A stretch of DNA of 64,000 nucleotides from Neoarius graeffei (lineage: Eukaryota; Chordata; Actinopteri; Siluriformes; Ariidae), in NCBI RefSeq assembly GCF_027579695.1, contig NC_083583.1, positions 18,936,257 through 19,000,256 on the forward strand. The letters run 5' to 3'. Position 1 is the stretch's first letter. Every line of letters begins with the position of its first letter. Below, piece by piece: positions 42,943 to 52,670 of the stretch. Below the pieces are notes generated by a model. The model made no database searches, was not told the DNA's origin, and saw only the letters and a list, made by a program, of their open reading frames with translations. A program made the translations under genes and the position numbers.

Positions 42943-43262
42943 CCATTGTAATATGAAATTAAAGGTATTTTGTAAATGCCTTTATAATTTAAATTCTTTT
43001 GCCTGATCCATTCTGTTTTTGTATAGTTAATCCTTTGTAATGGACCAGAACTGGCCTTGGTTCTCTTGCAGGTGGCCAGGAAGGAAAGAAAATATCAGGC
43101 ATTTTCAATTCAAAACTTCCATATATGACACAAATGAAGAAAAAGTTCAAGATGGGTTTTAAAGGGAGCACTACTATTAAATCTGCTGCACAGAGATCTA
43201 GCAGAGTAGAGGTCACATGCTTTCAAAACAAAAACAACAAACTGAATTCTGGGAAGGGTGAG
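42943..43262. other. Unassigned segment between LTR relic and Tc1 relic
   Basis: No gene was recognised. By position it may be the right half of whatever element also lies at 35764-35969, since the LTR inserted between the two. Confidence 0.35.
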
Positions 43263-43730
43263 TCGGCCCCTTTAAGGTCTGGACTTTGAATAGGCCACAC
43301 TAACACTCAGGCTCTCGGTTCTGAACAACTTTAGTGTAGCTTTGGCAGTATGTTTAGGGTTATTGTCTTGTTAGAAGATTAACCTTTGCTCCATTCTTAA
43401 TCTCTTGCAGACTGGAACAGATTTACTTGTAGGATTGCCCTATTTGGCTCCATCAATCATGCTTTCAACCCTGACCAGTTTCCCAGTCTCTGCTGATGAA
43501 AAACATCCCTAAAACATGGCATATTTAGTAGATCCAACCACCACCATGTTTCATTGTGAGCATGGTGTTTTCAGAGTGATGAGCAGTGTTTGTGTCAAAC
43601 GTAGAGTTTTGTACTGAGGTCAGAACAAACAATTTTGGTCTAATCAGAATAGAGAATATTTCTGGACATGTTTGCAGAGTCTTCATGGTGCCTTTTTGCA
43701 AATTCACATAGCTTTTTCTTCTCTTAAATT

Positions 43731-43885
43731 ACATTCCTGGCATTTAGCAAATGCTCTTACCCAGAGCAATTGGGGGTTAGGTGCCTTGCTCAAGGACACT
43801 TGAGCCATTCCTGCTGGTCCACGGAATCAAACCGGCAACCTTTTGGTCCGAAGGTTTCTTCTCTAACCATTAGGCCATGGCTTCT
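43731..43885 (-). mobile_element. tRNA-derived SINE, family B
   Basis: On the minus strand it reads CATGGCCTAATGGTTAGAGAAG, GGTTTGATTCCGTGG and CTTGAGCAAGGCACC, and ends in the ATGCCAGGAATGTAAT tail. It interrupts the Tc1-like relic, with CTTCTC/CTTCTCTT on both sides. Confidence 0.75.
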
Positions 43886-44190
43886 CTTCACACCACTCTT
43901 GGAGTGTGTGAGCTATGGATGTTCTGTGAACATGTCTCTTATCTATGATATGGAGATCTCCCACTCCTTCAGATCTCCCACGCCTTGGCTTCATGTTTGC
44001 TTATCTAACTAATGGCCTTCTTACCAGGTCAATGACTTTTGGTGGATGGCTTCCTGTAGTCATATTTGTGCAATATGTTCTTTCCATTTAAAAAATATTG
44101 GCTTAAATTGTGCTCCACAGGATTTTGAGGATTGGGATTTAACCAAACTCAGAACCATTCGTACATGTCAAATTGGGGTTAGGGTGTTGC

Positions 44191-44599
44191 TCTTATTGAA
44201 CCATTGCACTTTAGATTTGATTTAAACTTGTACTTTTGTTGTTTGTTATGAATCATTTCATATTCTTGTGAAGAAATGTAAATGGTATAGATTGTGTAGA
44301 CGAAACGGTAAAAGAGAGTTCGAAGTTCTAACCTGTACAGAATGTTCTGTGACACCGAGGTGGCTTGTTGACTGATGACTGGAGGAAACGAGCTGCATGC
44401 TGGCCCAGGTAAATATTTATGAATGGGTAGACACAGTGAACTGCTTGTTTACAGCACCTCTGGTATGCAATGCCCTTGTTTTTAGAGCTCACACTCCAAC
44501 TCGACATTTTCAGCCAATAAGCTGGGAGTTTGCATGTTGAGCACTGGTGTGTATTTGGTGAGCTGTCTGGTCCGCTCTCTCAGGGGCTTCTTGTACTCG
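44191..44599 (+). promoter_or_regulatory. clec3a upstream region
   Basis: About 400 bp between the Tc1-like relic and the TATA-like box, without recognisable repeats after 44300. The proximal promoter of clec3a is expected here. No specific factor site is claimed. Confidence 0.35.
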
Positions 44600-44606
44600 T
44601 ATAAAT
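44600..44606 (+). promoter_or_regulatory. TATA-like box of clec3a
   Basis: TATAAAT lies 40-46 bp upstream of the ATG, which would put transcription start about 15 bp before the start codon. TTTCTTACAG directly before TAACCATGG could instead be a splice acceptor for an upstream non-coding exon, so the 5' end is not certain. Confidence 0.45.
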
Positions 44607-44645
44607 GTAGCCTCTGTATGAGCTGGCTGCTTTCTTACAGTAACC

Positions 44646-44748
44646 ATGGCTTTTCCTCACTTGTTTCTTCTCTTCTTGCTGTCTTGCACCCTGCTTAATC
44701 ATGGATATGCTCGTCCTAACCGCTCCAGGAAAGCTGTTGCAGGTCGAG
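44646..44748 (+). CDS. clec3a: clec3a exon 1: signal peptide and basic linker
   Basis: The ATG in ACCATGG context begins MAFPHLFLLFLLSCTLLNHG, a hydrophobic signal peptide of about 22 residues. It is followed by the basic segment RPNRSRKAVAGR. The exon is 103 bp, ending in a split codon before the GTAACG donor at 44749. CLEC3A is a secreted cartilage-associated C-type lectin-like protein of the tetranectin group. Family members have a short basic N-terminus, a coiled coil and one C-type lectin domain, encoded by three exons. This exon fits that plan in length and phase. The frame continues without shift into 44893-44973. Confidence 0.9.
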
Positions 44749-44892
44749 GTAACGTTTTCCGTACAGCGAAAGAAATTACTTACAGAAAAGAAATAGAAGC
44801 ATGTAATTATTTCAATGAATTGAACTCGTGGCTATGCATACTGTGTGCATAATTTCTTCTGTTGATTCTGTTTCTTTCTGAATGGCACTAAG

Positions 44893-44973
44893 GAGATGAC
44901 AATATGAAGGCGCAAATTGATAAACTATGGCAGGAGGTCAACTCCTTGAAGGAGATGCAAGCGCTGCAAACAG
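44893..44973 (+). CDS. clec3a: clec3a exon 2: trimerising coiled coil
   Basis: 81 bp between a CACTAAG acceptor and a GTAGAC donor. It completes a Gly codon and encodes DDNMKAQIDKLWQEVN, then SLKEMQALQT. The spacing of Met, Ile, Leu, Val, Leu and Met follows heptads, as in the tetranectin-family coiled coil that forms trimers. The LW.EVN.LKE..ALQT pattern agrees closely with CLEC3A as I recall it, more than with tetranectin (CLEC3B). Intron 1 is only 144 bp. The following intron is 6,722 bp and full of mobile elements. Confidence 0.9.
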
Positions 44974-45334
44974 GTAGACTGGATTTCAGACTGTATTTTC
45001 TATCCAAATCTTTTTTACACACCAAACACTGCGGATAATTTTTGACTAAGTTATATTGATCTTTTCAAGGGAAATGCACCACTTGAAATATATTCTACAT
45101 GATTACAGGTGTGTTACGAGCATTATGCTAACAGTAAGAATGTTATTGAGAACACACTATTAATGACACTTCATGTTTAGATGGTATGAGTGTGCTTTTC
45201 TGAACAGAAGCTATAATTAGATTGTACATATTTGTTCCTCAGGAGCCAGGAGGCAACATGGTACGGAAATTATATAAAACTCGCCACAGCATGTATTGCT
45301 GTATTGGTTTAATAGCTGCTCCGTAGTTCTTCGA

Positions 45335-46165
45335 TTCAAGATTTAAGAGATGTTTATTGTCAGCCTATCCATATACAGGTATACAGTAAGGTTGAAATAA
45401 CGTTTCTCGAACACCCGTAGTACAACATAAAAGACAAAATACAAAACAAAGGACAAACATAAACCAGTGCAATAAAAAAAGAACAAACCAGTAGTGCAAA
45501 ACGAGCAACGAGTAATGAACGGTGGTGTAGTGGTTAGCACGGTTACCTCACAGCAAGAAGGTCCTGGGTTTGAGCCCAGTGGCCAGCGAGGGCCTTTCTG
45601 TGTGGAGTTTGCATGTTCTCCCTGTGTCTGTGTGGGTTTTCTCCGGGTGCTCTGGTTTCTCCCACAGTCTAAAGACATGCAAGTTAGGTTAATTGGTGGC
45701 TCTAAATTGACCGTAGGTGTGAATGGTTGTTTTTCTGCGATGATCTGGTGACTTTCCAGGGTGTACCCTGCCTCTCGCCTTTTGTCAGCTGGGATAGGCT
45801 CCAGCTTGCCTGCGACCCTGCACAGGATAAGCGGCTACAGATGATGGATGGATGGATGGATGGTAATGCAGTGGTAATGTACATTATGCAATGGAGAGTG
45901 TAAAGTGTAAAATGTAAAGTGACTTTCTACCAGTTTAAAGTGTCAGTGCAATGGAAACCAAGCACCAAAAAACAAAGAGTTGTGTATAATATTAAATTAT
46001 GCAACAGTAAGTGTAAAGTGATTTTATGCCGATTATCAGTGCAATGTAAACAGTCCAGAAGTGAGTCGTCCACTTTCGGTATCTTGGTGCAGGAAGGGGG
46101 CACCGGGCTGTTGAGGAGCCGAACTGCCTGAAGGAAGAAGCTGTTGTAGTATCTGGCAGTGGTGG
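45335..46165 (-). mobile_element. LINE 3' relic, minus orientation, split by a SINE
   Basis: The minus strand near 46140-46070 encodes a YYNSFFLQAVRLLN-type stretch typical of the C-terminal end of certain fish LINE ORFs. It is followed by an untranslated region rich in AGTGCAATG and GTAAAGTG words that reaches about 45335. A SINE interrupts it at 45519-45861. The catalytic part is absent. Confidence 0.55.
45519..45861 (+). mobile_element. tRNA-derived SINE, GGATGG-tail subfamily
   Basis: The head is ACGGTGGTGTAGTGGTTAGCAC, followed by the usual core. The 3' end reads GATAAGCGGCTACAGATGATGGATGGATGG. This subfamily differs from the TAGAGATAATGAG copies by CGGCTACAGAT and a GGAT tail. Confidence 0.88.
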
Positions 46166-46436
46166 ACATGAATATTCAAGAATTCAAATCAAAACACCTA
46201 CAACTATACAATAATTATTTAAACTGATAGATATACATAGATATAATTCATACCTCTGAAATGTTGCCTGTTACTTTTTCCGTATCCCATCCAAACACCT
46301 TAAAGTCCATTATTTTTAATGTCTTCAAACAATTACCTCATCAAAATGCACCTTTTGACTCCACAGGCAGGGCAAAACAAGGTTGTTCACAGTGTAACAG
46401 CTTGCACAGAGGCCCATTATATGATCCTGTGGTTTC

Positions 46437-47461
46437 TTAAAGGAGAACTGAAGGCAAATTTTTTATTATTAAAATTCTATTTATCTCATTTTATTAAATA
46501 TAGGAATGCATTTTTGATAGCTATTTTGTCACTGCTATAGCAAGTTATGAGTGTTTGAAATATGCTATGTAATATATCAGTCCATATGTCAAAACAAGGC
46601 GACACGGTGGTGTAGTGGTTAGCACTGTCGCCTCACAGCAAGAAGATCCTGGGTTCGAGCCCAGCGGCCGACGAGGGCCTTTCTGTGTGGAGTTTGCATG
46701 TTCTCCCCGTGTCTGCGTGGGTTTCCTCTGGGTGCTCCGGTTTCCCCCACAGTCCAAAGGCATGCTGGTTAGGTTAATTGGTGGCTCTAAATTGACCGTG
46801 AATGTAAATGGTTGTTTGTGTGTTAGCCCTGTGATGATCTGGCAACTTGTCCAGGGTGTACCCCGCCTCTCGCCCATAGTCAGCTGGGATTGGCTCCAGC
46901 TTGCTTGCAACCCTGTAGGACAGGATAAGCGGCTACAGATAATGGACGGATGTCAAAGCAATGACTGTAAACGAGATTTGTTGAGACCTGTACGAGACAT
47001 TGTACGATGGAAGTAAAATGTACAGCGGAAATCAAAGTGACCGACATCTGCCAACGTTGTCAAAAGATGCGCACGCCCTCTTTCAAATGCTGATGTAATC
47101 AAGACAGAAATTTTGTTTGTTTTGATAGCAATCAGGAAAGTTTGAAAAAAGTAGGCAGTAATCGTCATTTAAACTTTTTGTTTTTGTGCAATATTTCGTT
47201 TGGAAAACAGTTTTCAAAATGGCGGCACTGACACCTGGCTGACACTTCACGTTTCAAAGTCTTGCACAAGTGTCGTGAAGATCACGCGGATAAGCGATGC
47301 CTGCCGTGGACCAAACGAACTAAATTCAACATGGCTAAAAACCGAATAGGCCAATAAGTATAATGTTTAATTGCAATTAGTTGCCAATACGAGTCACGAT
47401 TTAAGGTTACTAAAACCGAAAACATAATTGAATAATACATTAATTAAGAAATAAAGCAATT
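46437..47461. mobile_element. MITE of the TTAAAGGAGAACTGAA family, copy 2, split by a SINE
   Basis: The left end TTAAAGGAGAACTGAAGGC and the whole interior match 34324-34998. The right inverted end is missing because the sequence changes after AATAAAGCAATTT. It contains a SINE at 46598-46949. Confidence 0.8.
46598..46949 (+). mobile_element. tRNA-derived SINE, GGATGG-tail subfamily
   Basis: Starts GGCGACACGGTGGTGTAGTGG and ends GGCTACAGATAATGGACGG. The flanks ATGTCAAAACAA (46586-46597) and ATGTCAAAGCAA (46950-46961) form a duplication with one mismatch. Confidence 0.92.
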
Positions 47462-47473
47462 TCCCCTTTCAAG

Positions 47474-47887
47474 GAAGCCAAGAAGCCTTTATTTGTTGCA
47501 CGTACACTCAAGCACAGACTTAAGAGCACAGTGAAATTTAACCTCTGCATTTAACCCATCTGAAGCAGTGAACACACAAGTGAGCAATGAGCACACACAC
47601 ATACCCAGAGCAGCGGGCAGCTATGCTAGAGCACCTGGGGAGCAATTGTGGGTTAGGTACCTTGCTAAAGGGCACTTCAGCCCAACCTCAGGCCATGGCT
47701 GCCCCATGTTAACTTAACCGCATGCCTTTGGACTGTGGGGGAAACCGGATCACCCAGAGGAAACCCACGTAGACACGGAGAGAACATGCAAACTCCACAT
47801 AGAAAGGCCCCCGTTGGCCACTGGGCTCAAACCCAGAACCTTCTTGCTGTGAGGCGACAGGGCTAACCACTACACCACCGTGCCGCC
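47474..47887 (-). mobile_element. Tail-swapped SINE: family A head and core with a TTC-tail
   Basis: The right side is the usual tRNA-like head and core (CGGCACGGTGGTGTAGTGG on the minus strand). The left side carries a different 3' region: CCTTTATTTGTTGCACGTACACTCAAGCACA and CTTTGCATTTAACCCATCTGAAGCAGTGAACAC-like text. It is the same tail as at 50369-50735. Confidence 0.82.
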
Positions 47888-48207
47888 ATTTCTTGGAATC
47901 AAAAGCCCTATTCAGATGGATTACATTTCAACAGGGACCTGGGGTAATCCACTATTTCCAGGTGCTACCAGGTGTGATTTTATTTCCATCCATATGTCAT
48001 TGTTTATCGAAATTAAACTACCTCTGAAATTACCTACTCTGTGGTGATCTGATCATTTAATCCTTGTTTTTAGGGTTGATCACTGCTACTTGCCATATTT
48101 CTAAGTCATATAAGGTTTTTATGCATATTAAACACTTTCTAAATGGAGAAATTAGAAGAATATGACAAATATTAAGCCACTTTATATTATAAGGCACAAT
48201 ATCATGT

Positions 48208-48470
48208 GATGGGCGAGACAGTGTTTCAGCAAGAAGCATTGCCGCTTCACAGCTCCAGCGTTCCTGGTCAGATCCGGTTCATGGGTTAATGTCTGTGTGG
48301 AATTTCACATGATCCTCTCATGAACATACTGGCATGATTGGCTACTCAGTGTGTGTCATGCTGAGATCCCATCCAGTGTGTATTCCCATCTCAGGCCTAG
48401 TGTTGTTAGGATACATGGACTGGGACTCTGACCAAGATAAAGCTCTTACCAAAGAATGAATAAATGAAAT
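48208..48470 (+). mobile_element. Ancient tRNA-derived SINE
   Basis: It reads AGCATTGCCGCTTCACAGCTCCAGCG, GTCTGTGTGGAATTTCACATG and CATCCAGTGTGTATTCCC, and ends AAGCTCTTACCAAAGAATGAATAAATGAA. The plan of head, core and GAATGAAT tail resembles an older relative of the SINEs above, with many substitutions. Confidence 0.5.
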
Positions 48471-48598
48471 TCATGAGCACTCGTTTTGCTGTGGGCATCT
48501 TAATCATCTATCATTAGGTGCCGCCAATTAAATAAATATAATTATAAATTATGCAGTATTTTTTATATTAAAGCTATGAATACACTTAAAACAATATA

Positions 48599-49478
48599 CA
48601 CTGATCAGCCATAAAATTTAAAACACTGACAGGTGAAATGAATAACATTATCTCATTACAGTGGCACCTGTCAAGGGGTGGGATATCTTAGGCAGCGGGA
48701 GAACAGTCAGTTCTTGAAGTTGATGTGTTGGAAGCAGGAAAAATGGGCAAGCATAAGGATCTGAGCGACTTTGACAAGGGTCAAATTGTGATGGCTAGAT
48801 GACTGGGTCTGAGCATCGAACAAAATGGTGCAACTTGTGGGGTGTTCCTAGTATGCAGTGGTTAGTACTGACCAAAAGTGGTCCAAGGATGGACAACTGG
48901 TGAACCGGCGACAGGGTTATGGGCGGCCAAGGGTCATTGATTCGTATGGGGCACAAAGGCTAGCCCATATGGTCTAATCCTACAGAAGAGCTACTGTAGC
49001 ACAAACTGCTAAAAAAAAGTTAATGCTGACACCTTTCTGTTTTAGCCAGCATGAACTTTTTCAGCAGTTTGTGCTACAGTAGCTTTTCTGTAGGATTGGA
49101 CCATATGGGCTAGCTTTCGTGCCCCATGCAAATCAATGAACATTCAACACCCACGACCATGTTGCTGGTTCACCGGTTATCCGTCCTTGGACCACTTTTG
49201 GTAGGTACTAACCACTGCATACCAGGAACACCCCACAAGATGTACTATTTTGTTCAATGCTCAGACCCAGTCATCTAGCTATCACAATTTGGCCCTTGTC
49301 AAAGTCGCTCAGATCCTTACACTTGCCCATTTTTCCTGCTTCCAACACATCGACTTCAAGAACTGACTGTTCTCTTGCTGCCTAATATATCCCACCTCTT
49401 GACAGGTGCCACTGTAGTGAGATAATCAATGTTATTCACTTTACATGTAAGTGTTTTTCATTTTATGGCTGATTGGTG
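48599..49478. mobile_element. Snapback Tc1-like element, 880-bp near-perfect palindrome
   Basis: TA flanks both ends (48597-48598 and 49479-49480). The left arm from CACTGATCAGCCATAAAAT to CTACTGTAGCACAAACTGCT is mirrored by AGCAGTTTGTGCTACAGTAG to ATTTTATGGCTGATTGGTG. The loop is short, around 49020-49055. In the left arm the + strand encodes [19 protein letters not shown], the start of a Tc1-type transposase helix-turn-helix, and the right arm encodes it again on the minus strand. It cannot make a full transposase but has ends for mobilisation. Confidence 0.92.
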
Positions 49479-49866
49479 TATAAATGTGTAAGTTGCAAAC
49501 ATCAGGGGTTTGTAGGAAATCAACCCCATGGAAACCCACTTGTCTGGCATTAATTTAATTACTGTCCAGATGAACAAGTTTCATTTTGTGTGCAAATATT
49601 ATTCCAGATGTCACCTAGTGGAACTAATCCTGCAAAGATAGAGCTCAAAATACCAACCTGGTTATCTTGGAGCAGTGTCTTGGCATGCATTTTTATGATT
49701 TACTGTGGAACTGGGAGGTTTTGCTGCCCTCTGCTGAAGGATAGAATTATTTGTGCATCATGTAATCATAGTAATAGTATGATTAATACACTACCTGTAT
49801 TCATCAAAGTAATACTGTTCCACATATTCTTTGATAAACAATTTGCTAGAAGGGACATGTGAAAGT

Positions 49867-50230
49867 CTCATCTCATCTCATTATCTCTAGCCGCTTTATC
49901 CTGTTCTACAGGGTCGCAGGCAAGCTGGAGCCTATCCCAGCTGACTACGGGCGAAAGGCGGGGTACACCCTGGACAAGTCGCCAGGTCATCACAGGGCTG
50001 ACACATAGACACAGACAACCATTCACACTCACATTCACACCTACAGTCAATGTAGAGTCACCAGTTAGCCTAACCTGCATGTCTTTGGGGGAAACCGGAG
50101 CAAACCCACGCGGACACGGGGAGAACATGCAAACTCCACACAGAAAGGCCCTCACCGGCCACAGGGCTCGAACCCAGGACCTTCTTGCTGTGAGGCGACA
50201 GCACTAACCACTACACCACCATGCCGCCCC
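49867..50230 (-). mobile_element. tRNA-derived SINE, family A
   Basis: Full-length except for a small internal deletion near 50085-50103. The target duplication ACATGTGAAAGT is perfect at 49855-49866 and 50231-50242. Confidence 0.95.
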
Positions 50231-50368
50231 ACATGTGAAAGTTAAAAAAAAAAAAGAACAGCATGCAATCCTGTGATCTTACCATGGAGTATTAGAGGTG
50301 CAATGTTAAAGGCGGTGCGGTGGTTGAAATTTGAAATAATGTTTAAAGTCATTTTTATATACTTTAAT

Positions 50369-50735
50369 CGGCACGGTGGTGTAGTGGTTAGCACTGTTGC
50401 CTCACAGCAAGAAGGTTCTGGGTTCGCGGCCAGTGGGGGCCTTTCTGTGTGGAGTTTGCATGTTCTCCCCGTGTCTGCGTGGGCTTCCTCCGGGTGCTCT
50501 GGTTTCCCCCACAGTGCAAAGACATGCAGTTAGGTTAACTTGGAGCGGCCTTGGGCTGAGCTGCCCTTGAGCAAGGTACCTATTCCCTGACTGCTCCCCG
50601 GGCGCTCTGGTGTGGCTGCCCACTGCTCTGGGTGTGTGCGTGTGTGTTCACTGCTTCAGATGGGTTAAATGCAGAGGATGAATTTCACTGTGCTTGAAGT
50701 GTGCATGTGACAAATAAAGGTTTCTTCTTCTTCTT
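50369..50735 (+). mobile_element. Tail-swapped SINE: family A head and core with a TTC-tail
   Basis: The head CGGCACGGTGGTGTAGTGG and the core match family A up to GCAGTTAGGTTAAC. It then switches to CTTGGAGCGGCCTTGGGCTG, CACTGCTTCAGATGGGTTAAATGCAGAGGATG and GCATGTGACAAATAAAGG, and ends in (TTC)n. It is the plus-strand counterpart of 47474-47887. Confidence 0.88.
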
Positions 50736-51045
50736 AAATGTTATATTAGTTGCAGGCTTGGTGGATTATGTTTCCTGTTCGAGTTCTGCATGATGCTAAA
50801 ATAGTTACCAGCACAAAGTGGTCTTAAACTAAGACAAGCTTTCTCTGATATGAAATTTAAAGAAAATTCCAGAAGTGGTTGAAGGAGATAATGGGTAAGA
50901 TATTGAAACTGAGACGAAATGGGTTCCAGGGAGGCCCTGGGGGAATAAATATTGTCCAGGAGAAGAGAAAATAGTCCAAAACAATGGGGCATTAAAACTT
51001 TGAACAGACCCAAAATTCCTACTGGAAACCCTGAAGCTACACTTA

Positions 51046-51570
51046 ACAGTTATTCTACAAAATTGAATCGTATATGAACTGATAGCCGACGAGGCACGTA
51101 GCGCCGAGTCAGCTATAAGTCATGTACAGCGAGATTGAGTAGAATAACTGTTTTATTCTATCCACATTGACTGGATTTTGAGAAACAGAGCATTTTTATT
51201 TTTTGCAAATTCGATAAATAAAAACTTCATACAAAACGTCAGACAAAATCATTTCCGCTTAGATGTAAACAAACCGGCGAAATGACAGTAGCAATTTGTG
51301 AAAAATGCTATAATAATAATAATTCTTGAAAAATAAAAAAGATACGTTCTTACCATCAAATACTTTTATTCCATATTTTGTTGCTTTTTTTGTGTGTGTT
51401 TTTTGTGGTTTTGTTTTCGAGTAAAGTTTTTACTTCGTCCTCGGTTGGTTTAGCAACATGCGCCGCCATTTTGTTTTTCTCTACTCATGGTATACGAGCT
51501 GATAGCCTAGTAGTAGAGTAGCCAATCAGAGCACGCAATTGCTCATATCCGGTGAATGTGGATAGAATAA
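51046..51570 (-). mobile_element. Non-autonomous element with TTATTCTATCCACATT ends
   Basis: The left TTATTCTATCCACATTGACTGG near 51153 mirrors CCGGTGAATGTGGATAGAATAA ending at 51570. Outside the left end, AACAGTTATTCTAC and GTAGAATAACTGTT form a second, small inverted pair at 51046-51150. Between the main ends lies the exon relic at 51348-51471. Confidence 0.65.
51348..51471 (-). pseudogene. First-exon relic of a Crypton-like recombinase gene
   Basis: The minus strand starts MAAHVAKPTEDEVKTLLENK and continues TTKNTHKK before going out of frame by one base. A GTAAGAAC splice-donor-like site follows. The ENK..KNT.K pattern is what I recall from the N-terminus of fish Crypton-derived tyrosine recombinase proteins (DUF3504/KIAA1958-like). 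The CCAAAATGGCGGC start context is typical of such elements. The recombinase domain is absent. Confidence 0.45.
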
Positions 51571-51695
51571 ATACTGATATAGCTGGACCATCATCATCAT
51601 CACTAGTTATCCTCCACTGTTCCCATGAGAAAAAAAAATCCCCACCAAAATATTACCACAAGTGGTCCTACTCTCATACTACATTATGTTTTCAG

Positions 51696-52093
51696 TTTGT
51701 CTTCGTGGCACCAAAGCTCACAAGAAGTGTTACCTGGTCATTGAAAAGCCCACGCATTATCATGAAGCCAATGAGGACTGCATTGCTCAGGGCGGAACCT
51801 TGGCCACGCCCCGAAGCCTGAGGGAAAACAACGATCTACGAGACTACGCCAAACTCAGCTCACCAGGCACCAAAGACTTCTGGATAGGTGTGACCGATAT
51901 TGTTCAAGAAGGCCAGTACGTCGATGTCAACAGCATGCCCATCACCTACTTCAACTGGGATCGTTCTAAGAAGGAGCCGACAGGAGGAAAACGACAGAGC
52001 TGTGCCGTGCTGTCGATCCCAGCACAGGGCAAGTGGCATGATGAGGTGTGTCGCACTGAGAAGAGATACATATGTGAATACCTCATTCCTTAA
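51696..52093 (+). CDS. clec3a: clec3a exon 3: C-type lectin domain
   Basis: 398 bp after a TTATGTTTTCAG acceptor. It completes a Val codon and encodes the lectin-like domain to the TAA stop at 52091. Visible features: VCLRGTKAHKKCYLV, FWIGVTD, YFNWDR, GKWHDEVC and YICEYLIP. Six cysteines are present, as expected for three disulfides of a tetranectin-group domain. The calcium/sugar loop reads KKEPTGGKRQSC, with EPT where mannose binders have EPN and galactose binders QPD, so classical sugar binding is doubtful. The sequence is closer to CLEC3A (LRGTKVHKKCYL, as recalled) than to tetranectin. With exons 1 and 2 the protein is 193 residues, close to the human length of about 197. The secreted product acts in cartilage or skin matrix in other vertebrates. 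Confidence 0.93.
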
Positions 52094-52343
52094 TATGCAA
52101 TGCTATCACATCTTTATTATCTAATTAAATATTATCTCGAGTTTGTTTTTCAATATTTAGAGTAGCATACTCAAGGTTGTAACAGGAATACAGTCGTTAT
52201 AGTATGTATCTTCTTTGCAAAACTGAACCGTACGATTGGCAGTGTATATGTGCGTGTTAATTTTTTTCACTTTCTAGTATTTTCTGTGTATGCATATTAG
52301 CTCCACATTAATTATTTGTCGTTATTTGTTCCTTATGAATAAA
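52094..52343 (+). terminator. clec3a 3' untranslated region with AATAAA
   Basis: The first canonical polyadenylation hexamer after the stop is at 52338-52343 (ATGAATAAAAAAAATG), giving a 3' UTR of about 250-270 bases. Confidence 0.65.
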
Positions 52344-52670
52344 AAAAATGACAGACAAAGAAACTTACTCATTTGAATCCAGAATTTGAAGTCATATTTG
52401 AGTTGCAAAACATATTTTTTTTCCACATCTGGATCACAGGAAAGTCGTGTCCCTAGAAAGCATTTCTGAGTCTTGTGTCCCCACAATGTTATAAGTACAA
52501 GAATAGATGTGTGTATGTGTTTTTCCCCCCCACTTTCTTACCCTGGTTTTGTTTTGAATCTGTCCTCATGCTAACCTTAATATTACATCTGTATTACTGT
52601 TATTAGTGGTTAGTTTACTGGAAAAAAAAATGACATTTTTGGGGTCTTATCACACTGCTGTACAGACCTA
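52344..52670. other. Unassigned intergenic sequence
   Basis: AT-rich, no gene recognised. Confidence 0.4.

Larger units (their letters stand above)
34217..44190 (-). mobile_element. Old Tc1-like relic split by ~8 kb of nested insertions
   Basis: The left end CAGTGCCTTGCATAAGTAT follows TA at 34215-34216. Further pieces of the same family are visible at about 35425-35520 (GATTGCATAAGTATTCAAACCC, GAGCCACCTTTGGCTGCAG) and 43264-44190 (GGTCTGGACTTTGAATAGGCC, CACCACCATGTTTCATTG, ACAAACAATTTTGGTCTAATC). The last piece is the reverse strand of the transposase TDETKIE region. The order is what one element would give once the insertions between are set aside. The right end is missing and the coding part is heavily decayed. 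Confidence 0.65.

Noticed and set aside
44274-44406. A host regulatory motif claim upstream of clec3a
   Set aside because: Without alignment to other fish no specific factor site could be supported.
51552-51821. A start codon for clec3a exon 3 as a separate gene
   Set aside because: The frame runs through the intron and the splice acceptor; the TTTTCAG acceptor at 51691-51695 and matching split codon show it is exon 3.
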